A stretch of 64,000 nt of DNA, from assembly GCF_029961025.1 (NCBI RefSeq), contig NZ_JASBVP010000003.1, positions 1-64,000 on the forward strand, written 5' to 3'. The notes beneath the pieces are model-generated. The model was not told where the DNA came from. It worked only from the letters and a program-made list of their open reading frames with translations, and searched no databases. Source of the DNA: Mycobacterium sp. (GTDB taxonomy: Bacteria; Actinomycetota; Actinomycetes; Mycobacteriales; Mycobacteriaceae). Both the position numbers and the translations under genes were made by a program. This document shows, piece after piece, positions 9,490-17,943 of this stretch. Each line of letters starts with the position of its first letter. Position 1 is the stretch's first letter.

Positions 9490-9531
9490 AAGGTTGAGGA
9501 CCTGTCTCCCAAGGTTGAGGACCTGTCTCCC
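9490..9531. repeat. Perfect tandem duplication of a 21-base unit
   Basis: Two exact adjacent copies of a 21-base unit beginning AAGGTTGAGGACC. In the plus-strand frame from 9472 the unit encodes KVEDLSP twice, but that frame has no other support as a gene. Confidence 0.85.
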
Positions 9532-9838
9532 AGTCCCGGCTCTGTCGGGTGCGAGGTGGATCCGCCGGGATGGGGTTCCGCGCTAACCGCGATCACTTTG
9601 CCGCAGTGCACGGGGCGTTCAATGTTCCAGACGTCGAGCCGCCGTGGCTATTAGCGCAATCCCGCGTCGAATTGAGCTTGTGACCGCGGGTTGGTAGCGC
9701 CGATTGGCTTCGAGGCAGCATCCTCCAAGCGGGCTGCGCATGCGCCGTCACGCCCGGCGTCGCCCTCGCTGACAACCAGTAGTCGCCGCGAGCCGAGCAG
9801 CTGTCATCGGGCCTGGCGTACCGTTGGGCACTGCACAC

Positions 9839-9854
9839 GAGTAGGCGATTACGC
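9839..9854. promoter_or_regulatory. Recurrent dyad motif upstream of the IclR gene
   Basis: GAGTAGGCGATTACGC has the same GTAG-N4-TTACGC architecture as the element at 25831. It lies about 95 bases upstream of the IclR-type regulator start. Because IclR proteins usually bind palindromes near their own promoters, this is a plausible autoregulatory site, but only by inference. Confidence 0.35.
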
Positions 9855-9948
9855 TAGACCGGCTTGACCGGCTGGCGGAAGTTTAAAGCCGAGTTACCAC
9901 GAAACGGGGAGTTGCCCCCATGCCGGGGTTGCATGCAATGAGGCCCAC

Positions 9949-10767
9949 ATGAATGTTTCCACGTCTCCACGTGTATCACCTGTCGTCGGCTCAGCCCTGC
10001 CCACGCCGGTCGCCGATGCCCAGCCAGAACAGTCGGCAAGACTCATACCGCCAGCCGCGGCGGGGCGAGGAGTCCTCGACGGGGCGTTCGCTCTCTTGGA
10101 TGCCCTTGCTCACGTCGATGAGGGTCTTGGGTTGACCGCACTGGCCCGCGCAAGCGGGCTTGCTAAAACGTCCGCGCATCGGCTCGCCAAACAACTCGTC
10201 ACGCTCGGCGCGGTGCAGTGCGCCGAGCACCGCTACTATGTCGGGCCGCGGATGTTGCACATCGGGCAGCGCTGGCAGCCGGACCCGCTGCTGCGGCGCT
10301 GCGCGCAGGCGCCGGTCCACACTCTTGCTGTGCAATCGCGCGCCATGGCGTCGCTGCGGGTCCTGCATGAACAGCGACTCCGGTATGTCTGTACCGCTGT
10401 GCCCCACTGCCACGCGTACATGCTCGACCCCGCCGACCCCGAATCGATCGCGCGCACCGCCACCGGACGTGTCCTCTACGCGGCCCAGCCCCACAGCGAC
10501 GTTATGCTTCCTGACTGCTGGACCCGACGCGAATGGCGCAACCTTCGCGAGTCCCTCCGCGAACCGCGCGCGACAGTGATCGACCATCAGGACGCGGTTG
10601 CCGGCACGTGTTGTGTATCGGCGCCCGTGTGGTGGCCGAATGGGGCCTGCGCCGGCGCAGTCACCGTCACAGTCCACGCAAACGATCTACCCGCCAGCCT
10701 GCCCGCACTGGTGTCCTACACCGCGTGCCGCATCAGCGCCGCCCTTCGGCAACTAAAGCCGAACTAA
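9949..10767 (+). CDS. IclR-family transcriptional regulator
   Basis: The 272-residue protein has an N-terminal winged helix-turn-helix (ALLDALAHVDEGLGLTALAR followed by SGLAKTSAHRLAKQLVTLG, about residues 47-86). An IclR-type effector domain follows (MASLRVLHEQRLRYVC; RTATGRVLYAAQ; CCVSAPVWWPNGACAGAVTV). A 40-residue Pro/Ala-rich N-terminal extension precedes the HTH, and an internal start is possible. It is a lone gene, with 60 bases to the ISL3 element downstream. The target regulon is unknown, and the dyad at 9839 is a candidate site. Confidence 0.85.
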   Translation: MNVSTSPRVSPVVGSALPTPVADAQPEQSARLIPPAAAGRGVLDGAFALLDALAHVDEGLGLTALARASGLAKTSAHRLAKQLVTLGAVQCAEHRYYVGPRMLHIGQRWQPDPLLRRCAQAPVHTLAVQSRAMASLRVLHEQRLRYVCTAVPHCHAYMLDPADPESIARTATGRVLYAAQPHSDVMLPDCWTRREWRNLRESLREPRATVIDHQDAVAGTCCVSAPVWWPNGACAGAVTVTVHANDLPASLPALVSYTACRISAALRQLKPN

Positions 10768-10827
10768 CGCGTGGGTGTTCCCGAACGCCACACCCTTGGT
10801 TCGCCTAGCCAGACCAGAGGTTTTCTG

Positions 10828-12252
10828 GCTCTTCGCAGTTGAGGGTGAAGAGGTGGTCGGCGCGTCGCTGCCGGGATAGGGGTCGAGGTCTCCCGAGGAT
10901 GAGGATTCCTACGCATCTTAACTGGGAGACCTCGACGTGCCTGACGCTACCGTCGCTTGCCCCGATCTGACCATCTGCCGCCTTGATGAGCTCGGGCTGG
11001 AGGTGACCGGACAACGCCTGCAACCTGATCGGGCGGTGCTGGCGTGCCGGATCAGCGATGACGACTCGTGGTGTCGCCGCTGCGGGGAACGGGGCAGCGT
11101 GTGTGACAGCGTCACCCGTCAACTTGTGCACGAGCCATTCGGATGGCGGCCCACGACCTTGCTGGTCACCGTGCGCCGGAACCGGTGTGCCGGCTGTGCG
11201 CATGTGTGGCGCCAAGACAGCAGCAAGGCCGCCGAGCCACGGGCCAAGCTCTCCCGCCGGGGGTTGCGCTGGGCGCTTAAAGCCCTCGTCTGCCAGCACC
11301 TGAGCATGGCGCGGGTCGCCGAGGCGCTGGCGGTGTCGTGGAAGACCGCCAACAACGCGGTGCTCACCGAAGGCCAGCGGGCACTCATCGCTGATCCGGC
11401 CCGCTTCGACGGGGTGGCGGTAATCGGGGTCGACGAACACGTGTGGCGCCATACCCGTCGTGGCGACAAGTACGTCACCGTCATCATCGACCTGACCCCC
11501 GTGAGGGATAAGACCGATGCGGCCTGACTCTTGGACATAGTTGAGGGCCGCTCGAAGCGAGCTTTCCAGCAGTGGCTTGCCCAGCGTGAGCAGTCCTGGC
11601 GTGACAGCCTGGAAGTTGTCGCCATGGAGGGCTTTTCCGGGTTCAAGACCGCCACCGCCGAAGAGCTGCCCGACGCGGCGACGGTGACGGGTCGATCCCT
11701 TTCATGTGGTCCGGGTTGGCCGGCAACGCCCTCGACGAGTGCCGGCGCCGGGTCCAGCTGGGCACCTGCGGGCACCGCGGCCGCAAGACCGACCCGCTCT
11801 ACGCCTGCCGGCGGACCCTGCAGACCGGGGCCGATCTGCTCACCGACAAGCAGAAAGCCCGGCTGACGGCCCTGTTCACCCTCGATGCCCACGCCGAGGT
11901 CGAAGCCACCTGCACGATGTATCAGCGCGCCGTGGCCGCCTACCGAGAACCCGACCGCAAGAAAGGCCGCGCCATGCTGGAAGCGCTGATCGCCACACTC
12001 AGCACCGGTGTCCCCAAGCCCCTACAGGAACTGATCACCCTTGGCCGCACGCTGAAGAAACGCGCCGCCGACATCCTGGCCTACTTCGACCGGCCCGGCA
12101 CGTCCAACGGCCCCACCGAAGCGATCAACGGCCGCCTCGGACACCTCCGAGGATCCGCCCTGGGATTTCGCAACCTCACCAACTACATCGCCCGATCGCT
12201 ACTGGAAACCGGCGGATTCAGAGCCCGACTACACCGTCATTCATGAAGAGCC
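10828..12252 (+). mobile_element. ISL3-family insertion sequence (decayed), 1.4 kb
   Basis: The terminal inverted repeats begin GGCTCTTC at both ends (10828 and the complement at 12252) with weaker similarity inward. The flanks ggttttct (10820-10827) and ggtttgct (12253-12260) match at 7 of 8 positions. This fits the 8-bp target duplication of ISL3 elements with one later mutation. The element contains only a disrupted transposase. Confidence 0.85.
10937..12246 (+). pseudogene. ISL3-family transposase, broken by a stop and two frameshifts
   Basis: The 5' part (from 10937) has the zinc-finger region (CRISDDDSWCRRCGERG, CAGCAHVW), an HTH (RVAEALAVSWKTANNAV) and the DDE region start GVAVIGVDEHVWRH. 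An in-frame TGA at 11525 replaces what is likely an Arg codon (DAA*LLDIVEGRS). The frame then continues to about 11680, where two nearby frameshifts (around 11683 and 11715) lead into the intact 3' part (WSGLAGNALDECRRR ... NGPTEAINGRLGHLRG). No functional transposase can be made. The family is IS1557/IS1096-like. Confidence 0.9.
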
Positions 12253-12498
12253 GGTTTGCTCTCGACACTTGCGCATCGCGCGCATGGGTCTCGGAGTGGC
12301 TAATCCCGTCGCGGGCCGCTAACCGACGACCGGCCCGCAGCTTCGACCACAGCGCGGGGCCCGATAAGTCGATAGGAGCGGCCCTGACCACAACGTCGCA
12401 ACCGGATCACCCGCGGGAGAGGACATCAGTGGCTACCTCACCTGACGGACGGCGATGGTTACCTCCATTGCGAGCTGCCCAACAGCGCCACGGGCGCG

Positions 12499-12966
12499 TT
12501 GTACATCGCCGCAACCGGGCCGGCCACCGCCGCGATCCCGAAGGCGCGTGCGGCCGGCTGTGGAGCAACGCGGGAGGAGGTCTTGACCACCATCCTGGGT
12601 ACGCCCCACCCGAAAACCCAACGCGTGCCGTGGTACATCGTCATCATGACGATCTCGGCAGCTATTTTCGTATTCGGCGCTCTTGCCTTTGTGTTGATCC
12701 TGTTTGCAAGGAGTGCTGAGGCACCGCTGGCTCTAGCCACCACCGCCCCTGGGTGGCATTGTCGGACTCGTCGCGACGTTGCCCGTCGGTCGCCGTCAGC
12801 GTTGAGTCGCCTCAGCTGCGACGCCAAGGCACATCGTCCATCCGGCCTGACGTCACTCATCTGGACGCTGTTCGCCATGAATATGTCAGAAACTCGATCG
12901 GGCGGACCTTTTACGATGAAACCAGCTCGATGGACCAGAAATCACTGGCTAAATGGGCCCCGTTGA
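12499..12966 (+). CDS. Possible small membrane protein, unrecognised
   Basis: This open frame encodes one convincing transmembrane stretch (WYIVIMTISAAIFVFGALAF) after a short basic segment. A TTG at 12583 directly after GGGAGGAGG could be the true start, although spacing is short. Downstream of the helix the sequence loses protein-like character and overlaps the 3' end of the convergent peptidase gene. The functional product, if any, may be shorter. I do not recognise a family. It could be the decayed remnant of a larger gene left after the ISL3 insertion. Confidence 0.3.
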   Translation: MYIAATGPATAAIPKARAAGCGATREEVLTTILGTPHPKTQRVPWYIVIMTISAAIFVFGALAFVLILFARSAEAPLALATTAPGWHCRTRRDVARRSPSALSRLSCDAKAHRPSGLTSLIWTLFAMNMSETRSGGPFTMKPARWTRNHWLNGPR

Positions 12967-13753
12967 TTGGAGAGGTATCCGAGCTGGCCGTGGTTCCGGT
13001 CATGTATTGGTAGGGCATGTAGAAGTAGCCGCTGTCTCCCCACGACGGGCCCCACGAGTTGCGGACGATGACCTGGCTTTTGGGATCTGAGTAGCCGACG
13101 GCGACAACGGCGTGACCGCCGACGGTGGCCTCACCTGGCTGGGGCATCGGCATAACACCTGTTTGGGCAACCGCCGGAGATTCGAAGCTTTCGTAGACGG
13201 TGAACCCGAACACGACCGCAAGACTTGAGGATATCGCGTCCTTCAGGTCCCCCAACGTCTGCACCCCCAAGTACTGCACAGCCTTGTCCGTCCGCGCGGC
13301 GACGTAGCAGCGTTTCGGTGGCTTTACCGCGAACATCCCGATGTCGTAGGGCCACAAGGTTTCCGGGCAGACACCATCGGTGTTGACCACTTTGATGCCG
13401 TCCCTGATGACCGCGCCGGAATCACTGGAGACGGTCCCTTCCAGCGCACGTTCGTTGTAATAGATGAACAGGCGTGCCGGCACGAAGTCGCTCAAGCCCT
13501 GTCGGTCGCGTTCGTACTCCATCGCAGCGGCTATGGCGTTGCCCGTGCAAGATCCAAGCTGGCCCTGGTCATAGACCGCAGGCATCGATGGACGCAGGTC
13601 ACACTCGGGCGGCAGGGCGCCCGTGAGTCGCCTGGTGTACTGTTTGTCGCGGGCGTCGGGCAGCTGGGGCCGCCAACCATAGCCACGAACATGACTGAAG
13701 TCAGGAGCCAATCCATCGCGCTTGATGCGCTTGGACTCGCGTGAAACTGTCAC
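12911..13753 (-). CDS. Papain-like C1 family cysteine peptidase
   Basis: The 280-residue protein carries all papain catalytic blocks. The oxyanion Gln and nucleophile Cys are in DQGQLGSCTGNAIAAAMEY (about residues 61-79), His is in GGHAVVAVGYSD (about 213), and Asn is in VRNSWGPSWGDSGYFYMPY (about 231). No signal peptide or autoinhibitory proregion is evident. The N-terminal 50 residues (RGYGWRPQLPDARD) match the short lead common in bacterial C1A proteins. The start is GTG 13753, preceded by GAGGAGG. It stands alone, convergent to the small ORF at its left. Bacterial papain-like enzymes of this type are often secreted or effector-like, but here the export route is not obvious. Confidence 0.9.
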   Translation of the reverse strand: MTVSRESKRIKRDGLAPDFSHVRGYGWRPQLPDARDKQYTRRLTGALPPECDLRPSMPAVYDQGQLGSCTGNAIAAAMEYERDRQGLSDFVPARLFIYYNERALEGTVSSDSGAVIRDGIKVVNTDGVCPETLWPYDIGMFAVKPPKRCYVAARTDKAVQYLGVQTLGDLKDAISSSLAVVFGFTVYESFESPAVAQTGVMPMPQPGEATVGGHAVVAVGYSDPKSQVIVRNSWGPSWGDSGYFYMPYQYMTGTTASSDTSPINGAHLASDFWSIELVSS

Positions 13754-14013
13754 TGTGCCCTCCTCATGCGGAAACTTGCGGCATCTTGACGCTGGGCCAT
13801 GCCCGCACCGTTGACGTCGTGGATGCGACGTTACGTGAGCAGGTTGCGTCGTTTCTCGCGAAAGCTATTCGGTTGTCCGTTCTGGGCCTGCAGCGTTGGT
13901 CGGGCAATTCGATAACCTGCGCGAGACTCCATTGCACGTCGATCGGCCAGTTCTGGCAAGAGTGTGGTCCGCTGGGCGGACCGAGATCCAATCTGATCAC
14001 CTGCACCTGATTC

Positions 14014-14035
14014 CGGTCTAACCCCGGTCTAACCC
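14014..14035. repeat. Tandem CGGTCTAACCC at the IS4 target site
   Basis: Two exact adjacent copies of CGGTCTAACCC occur at 14014-14024 and 14025-14035. The second contains the 10-bp GGTCTAACCC target copy of the IS4 element. Another partial copy lies at 17434. The tandem was therefore part of the target before insertion. Confidence 0.7.
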
Positions 14036-15303
14036 CAATGCCGGGTAGTTAAGGCGCCGCAGAAGCTGTCAATGTCACACGCGGGGCATATGGGTCTCGT
14101 GTTGCTAAGGATATGGGTGCGACTCCTGGTAGAAGAACGGTCGACGAAGATCCACTTCTGCCACCGAGGAGTCGCAGTGCCGAATTCTGCCATGTCCGCG
14201 TCTCGTGAGGAGCTTTTCGCTGCTGGTCATCTGGGCGAACTCACCTGGCAGATCCCGGTTGAGCTGGTGGACGCGGTGCTGGCCGAGACCGGCAGCGTCC
14301 AACGGCGGCTGCGTGTGCTGCCGTCACGGGTGGGGGTGTATTTCGTGCTCGCGCTGTGCCTGTTCCCCGGGCTGGGCTACCGCAAGGTCTGGGCCAAGCT
14401 CACCGCCGCCCTACCAGGCCGCAAGCCGCTGTCGGGCAAGGCGCTTCGAGATCTGCGTCGCCGTCTGGGGGCAGCGCCGATGCGGGCGCTGTTTGAGGTG
14501 CTGGCCGGTCCGGTCGCCGCGCCGCACACCCCCGGCGTGCGATTCGGGCGTTTCCGTACTGTGGCGTTCGACGGGTGTGTGTCGTTCAAGGTCGCCGACA
14601 GCGACCGCAACCGGTCGTGGCTGGGCAAGCTCAAGGCCGCGCTCGGGACCACCGGCTATCCGGTAGTGAGGCTGATGACCCTGGTGGAGACCGGTACCCG
14701 GGCATTGCTGGGCGCGGTCTTCGGGCCGACCGCCACCAGCGAGACCGACTACGCGTGCAAGCTTTTTGGACTGCTCGGCCCTGACATGCTGGTGCTGGCC
14801 GACCGCGGGTTCAACTCCGAGGCATTCCTGACCGACCTGGCCGCCACTGGCGCGCACTTCCTGATCCGGCTGACCATCACCCGCCGGCTACCGATGCTGG
14901 CGCGCCTCGACGATGGCTCCTATCTGTCGCGCATCGGCGCGCTGCCGGTTCGGGTTATCACCGCCGAGGTCACCGTCACCTGCGCCGAGGGCACCCGCTA
15001 CACCGCAAGCTACCGGCTGGCCACCACCCTGCTCGACCCACGCCGCTATCCCGCCCACCGGCTCGGGGCCCTCTACCACGAACGCTGGGAACACGAGATT
15101 GCCTACCTGGCGCTGCGCCACACGCTCGCCAAGGGCCGGGTCCTGCGATCCACCGACCCAGCCGGACTCGAACAAGAAATGTGGGCACTACTGGCCCTAT
15201 ACCAAGCGCTGCGACGCGCCATGGCCACCGCTGTCGAATCCCGCCCCGGCCTCGACCCAGACCGGGCCAGCTTCACCACCGCACTCGAAACCGCCAAAAA
15301 TCT

Positions 15304-15466
15304 CCCAGTGAGGCCAGCCTCGGACCGCCGAGGTGGGTGGTCGGGTTGGGTGGGTCGTTGCGGTTGGCTGGTGGTTGAGTGGCGGTCCGAGCCTGCCCTC
15401 ACGCTCCGAAGCCGCCGCCAGGCTGGGCGCTGGTCAGGATCGCTTTGACCGAGCAGGCTGAGGATC
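15304..15466 (+). other. Structured non-coding leader of the unassigned element (stem with G-rich loop)
   Basis: CCTCGG/CCGAGG near 15318-15333 forms a short hairpin. Alternatively, CGGACCGCC at about 15320 can pair with GGCGGTCCG at about 15381. The latter encloses a loop containing four GGG runs (GGGTGGTCGGGTTGGGTGGG), a candidate G-quadruplex. The same leader is present at the other copy (33354-33517, complement). It precedes the ATG of the element's only gene. It may be a transposition end, a promoter or a structured RNA; sequence alone does not decide. Confidence 0.55.
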
Positions 15467-17086
15467 ATGGCTGCGGTTGTGACGGTCAACGATGTCCTTG
15501 ATGGGCATGTGGTCCTGGATGTGGAGTGCATGGATCGGATCTATCTGAACGGCTATGTGCCTAATCTGCAGGTGGGCGGGCAGGTGGTGTCGTTTATGAC
15601 CGCGCATCTGGGCTATCCGATCCCCTCTCCGGCGATCATTGAAAAGATCGGCGCGACGTTTCGCAAAGCTGTGGAGCGCTTCGCCGTCGGCAATGAGATC
15701 CCGCTGGTGCGGTTCTCCAAGGACGACCGCAAGATCGAGGTGATGCGCCCATATCTGGCTCGCCAGGCGCGCACCGGCCAATCCGGCGTGGCCGCGATCG
15801 GCACCGCCCAGGAGTTTCAGAACGTGTTCGCCTCGGCAAAACATATCGGCAACAACGGTGTTCCATGGTTTTCGTTTTGCAAGGCCGACCGGCGGGTGTC
15901 GTGTTTTTATTTGTATGTCTGGGATGTCGATTTCGGGCCGGCGTTCATCAAGGTCTGCACCTATTTCCCCTACCCGATCAAGGTGTGGCTCAATGGCCAC
16001 GAGTACGCAAAACGCCAGGCCAGCCAGGCCGGTATCGATTTCACCGAGCTGTCCAACGGGTTTGCCAGTTGTGCGGATCCCGTCGCGCTGCAAGCCATCT
16101 GTGACCGGCTGGGCCCAGGGGCGATCATGGTGTTCTTCGAGCGTTGGATGAGCCGGCTGCCATTGCCGCTGACCGATACCGATCGCGCCGCGGGCTACTG
16201 GTGGGAACTGTCGATGCGCCAGATCGAGGTCTCACGCACCCTGGTGTTCGACGCCCCACGGCACGCCCGCTCGTTTTTTGAATCCTTGGTCGCCGACAAC
16301 CTCGACATCGGCCGCCCCGACAGTGTGGAACTGATCTTCCACGGCCCCCGACGCCCGGGCAGGCCCCCAAAAATCGACTGTGTGCCAAAAACGAAGATCG
16401 TCACCCGCGGCACCGACGTGACCGTCAACGCCTTCTACAAAAGCTCGCGCATCAAGCAGTACTTGAAACACGAGCGGGCGCTGCGGGTCGAGACCGTCAT
16501 CAACTCACCCGATGACCTGCGCTGCCAGCGGCGCCTGGTCCATCTCGACGAGCTGGCCGCCCGCGCACGTGCAATCAATCGCCGCCTGCTCGATACTGAA
16601 CGTGTCGGCCAGGGCTGTGTCCTTGCGAGTCCAGCCTTTGAGCGGATCGCGCGGCCCACCCTCACCGAGGATGGCAGGAGGACCCCGGCCTTACGGTTCG
16701 GCGATCCTCGGGTAAAAGCCCTGGCCGGCGCCCTGTGCACGACGATGCTCGCCGTCACCGGCATCACCAACAAGAGCCTGCGCGCCTTGATGACCGGACT
16801 GCTCGACGGCACCGCCTACACCATGAACCAGGCCAGCTACGACCTGACCCGGTTACGTGTCAACGGCCTGATCACCCGAATCCCGGGCCGCAACCTGTAT
16901 CGCCTCACCCCCGACGGGCTGCGGTTCGCGATCTTCTACACCAAACTGCACAACCGCCTGCTGCGCCCCCTCCTCGCAGCAAACCAACCACCTGCACCAC
17001 CGGCACTGCGAAACGCATTGCTTACCATTGAAACTCACGTCACTGAACGCATCGACAACGCCCGCCTCCTGCCAAGGGCCGCCTGA
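15467..17086 (+). CDS. 539-aa protein of the unassigned mobile element (putative transposition protein with C-terminal winged helix)
   Basis: I do not recognise a catalytic family: no DDE triad, HUH motif, serine or tyrosine recombinase signature, or RuvC pattern stands out. Conserved-looking blocks include LDVECMDRIYLNGYVPNLQ near the N-terminus and YVWDVDFGPAFIKVCTYFP around residue 155. A basic linker is PGRPPKIDC (about residue 298). A C-terminal MarR-like winged helix spans about residues 440-490 (SYDLTRLRVNGLITRIPGRN, LYRLTPDGLRF). ATG 15467 follows the structured leader, with GAGGATC just upstream. An apparently identical protein is encoded by copy 2, where it is split by an IS3 element. 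Role in mobility is inferred from its being the sole gene of a duplicated element. Confidence 0.8.
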   Translation: MAAVVTVNDVLDGHVVLDVECMDRIYLNGYVPNLQVGGQVVSFMTAHLGYPIPSPAIIEKIGATFRKAVERFAVGNEIPLVRFSKDDRKIEVMRPYLARQARTGQSGVAAIGTAQEFQNVFASAKHIGNNGVPWFSFCKADRRVSCFYLYVWDVDFGPAFIKVCTYFPYPIKVWLNGHEYAKRQASQAGIDFTELSNGFASCADPVALQAICDRLGPGAIMVFFERWMSRLPLPLTDTDRAAGYWWELSMRQIEVSRTLVFDAPRHARSFFESLVADNLDIGRPDSVELIFHGPRRPGRPPKIDCVPKTKIVTRGTDVTVNAFYKSSRIKQYLKHERALRVETVINSPDDLRCQRRLVHLDELAARARAINRRLLDTERVGQGCVLASPAFERIARPTLTEDGRRTPALRFGDPRVKALAGALCTTMLAVTGITNKSLRALMTGLLDGTAYTMNQASYDLTRLRVNGLITRIPGRNLYRLTPDGLRFAIFYTKLHNRLLRPLLAANQPPAPPALRNALLTIETHVTERIDNARLLPRAA

Positions 17087-17109
17087 AAACTCAAGACAAC
17101 CTCAAAGTC

Positions 17110-17130
17110 CTAGCGACCAAGGGTCGCTAG
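17110..17130. other. 3' terminal hairpin of the unassigned element
   Basis: CTAGCGACC and GGTCGCTAG form a perfect 9-bp stem with a 3-base loop, ending 3 bases before the element's 3' limit. The identical hairpin is at 30338-30358 in copy 2. It could be a terminator or, like subterminal hairpins of single-strand transposons, a recognition structure. Confidence 0.8.
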
Positions 17131-17413
17131 TCAACGCCGTCAACGTGACCGACGACACCGACCTCGTCGGCCACATCGGCCGCGCCGTCCTGGCCGATCT
17201 GCTCCCGCCGCGGCGGCCCCGCACCAGCGTCCGCAAGGTCAAATCTCCCCTGTCGCGCTACAACAAAAAGGACCCCTACCGGCCCGAAAACAGCACCACG
17301 ATCACCAGCCTGACCATGACCATCAACGACCCCGAACCCAAACACGCGACACGCGAACCGAAGTCCTTGACAACCGCCCTGGGGCCTTAACTACCCGGCA
17401 TTGGGTCTAACCC

Positions 17414-17943
17414 GAGGTTGCTGCTCGCAACTTCGGTCTAACCAGCCGGTCACCAGCGGCGTCACCCGCTTCGACGCCGACGCCGACTACCGCACCTGCA
17501 CCGCTGCCGACGGCAGCCCGAGCGCGGGGCGTCCGGCGATCGTCGCCAGCGGTACGGGGCGCATTCATCGCTGCCGCCCACCGTCCCCACCGCGCCAGCG
17601 AGCAACGTTCGCTGGAGAGCGACACCGACAGCGACACCGGTGGCTGGTGCAATACGCCGCGCTTCAGCCCTAAGGTTCCGCCTACAGATCACGGGCGGAC
17701 AGCAAATCGTTTTGTACGTCGGTCCGGTCAGTGGACCGGACTCTTATGCGGCGCAGCTCGACAGACTCGTAATAGAACCGCATTACAGAGATGGCCGTCG
17801 CCGATTCCCGGAGCCGCACTACCGATTCCAGTTAGGGGGCCATTCAGTGTCACGGTCTGCGGGCATGGTCTGCGACATTATCGGCGCGCTCATGTACCCC
17901 GGAGGGCTACGGCAGTCAGGGAAGAAGTGAAGGGGAGCTAAAA
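17414..17943. other. Upstream region of the tyrosinase operon
   Basis: About 530 bases have no convincing gene; the frame at 17640-17930 lacks a ribosome site and any family pattern. It contains a strong palindrome at 17720. Any promoter of the tyrosinase-phosphoesterase operon should lie here. Confidence 0.5.
17720..17739. promoter_or_regulatory. Palindromic operator candidate upstream of the tyrosinase operon
   Basis: CGGTCCGGTCAGTGGACCGG contains the perfect inverted repeat GTCCGGTC/GACCGGAC (17722-17741) around AGTG. A 19-of-20 match in the opposite orientation lies at 20461, upstream of glgX. Recurrence at two nearby promoter regions favours a protein-binding site over a terminator. Confidence 0.55.

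Larger units (their letters stand above)
8936..9948. other. Gene-poor stretch before the IclR gene
   Basis: About 1 kb has no recognisable gene. A frame from GTG 9302 to 9472 (56 residues, containing PPRDFDLERASDTERAKYG) looks protein-like but has unusually AT-rich codons and no ribosome site, so I do not call it. A 21-base tandem duplication at 9490 and a candidate operator at 9841 are listed separately. The composition suggests decayed or transferred DNA. Confidence 0.45.
15304..17133 (+). mobile_element. Unassigned 1830-bp mobile element, copy 1
   Basis: The boundaries come from comparison with the inverted copy at 30335-33517. Identity starts at CCCAGTGAGGCCAGCC and ends at GGGTCGCTAGTCA, and both copies are 1830 bp once the nested IS3 and its duplication are removed. 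There are no terminal inverted repeats and no evident target duplication. Instead the ends carry hairpins: a structured GC/G-rich 5' leader and a perfect 9-bp 3' stem-loop. It encodes one 539-residue protein. Here it interrupts an IS4 transposase in the same orientation. I cannot assign it to a known IS family. Confidence 0.85.
14177..17390 (+). pseudogene. IS4-family transposase split by a nested element
   Basis: The coding segments are 14177-15303 and about 17134-17390. GTG 14177 is chosen because GAGGAG lies 7 bases upstream and the family start resembles VPNSAMSASREELF. DDE residues are visible in VAFDGCVSFKVADS, VLADRGFNSEAF and the YREK-type block YHERWEHEIAYLALRHTLAKG. After AKN the frame is broken by the inserted element. 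The C-terminal tail resumes as NAVNVTDDTDLVGHIGRAV through SRYNKKDPYRPEN to TAA at 17388. Joining CTC of the left part to GTC of the right part restores frame. Confidence 0.88.
14036..17403 (+). mobile_element. IS4-family insertion sequence, interrupted by a second element
   Basis: The ends are perfect 20-bp inverted repeats, CAATGCCGGGTAGTTAAGGC at 14036 and its complement ending at 17403. They are flanked by exact 10-bp direct repeats GGTCTAACCC (14026-14035 and 17404-17413), the duplication size typical of IS4 elements. Removing the nested 1830-bp element leaves about 1538 bp. The intact duplication and repeats indicate a fairly recent insertion, followed by a second insertion that killed it. 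Confidence 0.93.

Noticed and set aside
17720-17741. Intrinsic terminator at the GTCCGGTC/GACCGGAC hairpin
   Set aside because: No gene ends just upstream, no U-run follows, and a near-identical palindrome precedes glgX, so an operator is more likely.
17640-17930. 96-residue ORF upstream of the tyrosinase gene
   Set aside because: It runs across the palindrome, lacks a ribosome site and recognisable pattern, and probably covers the promoter region.
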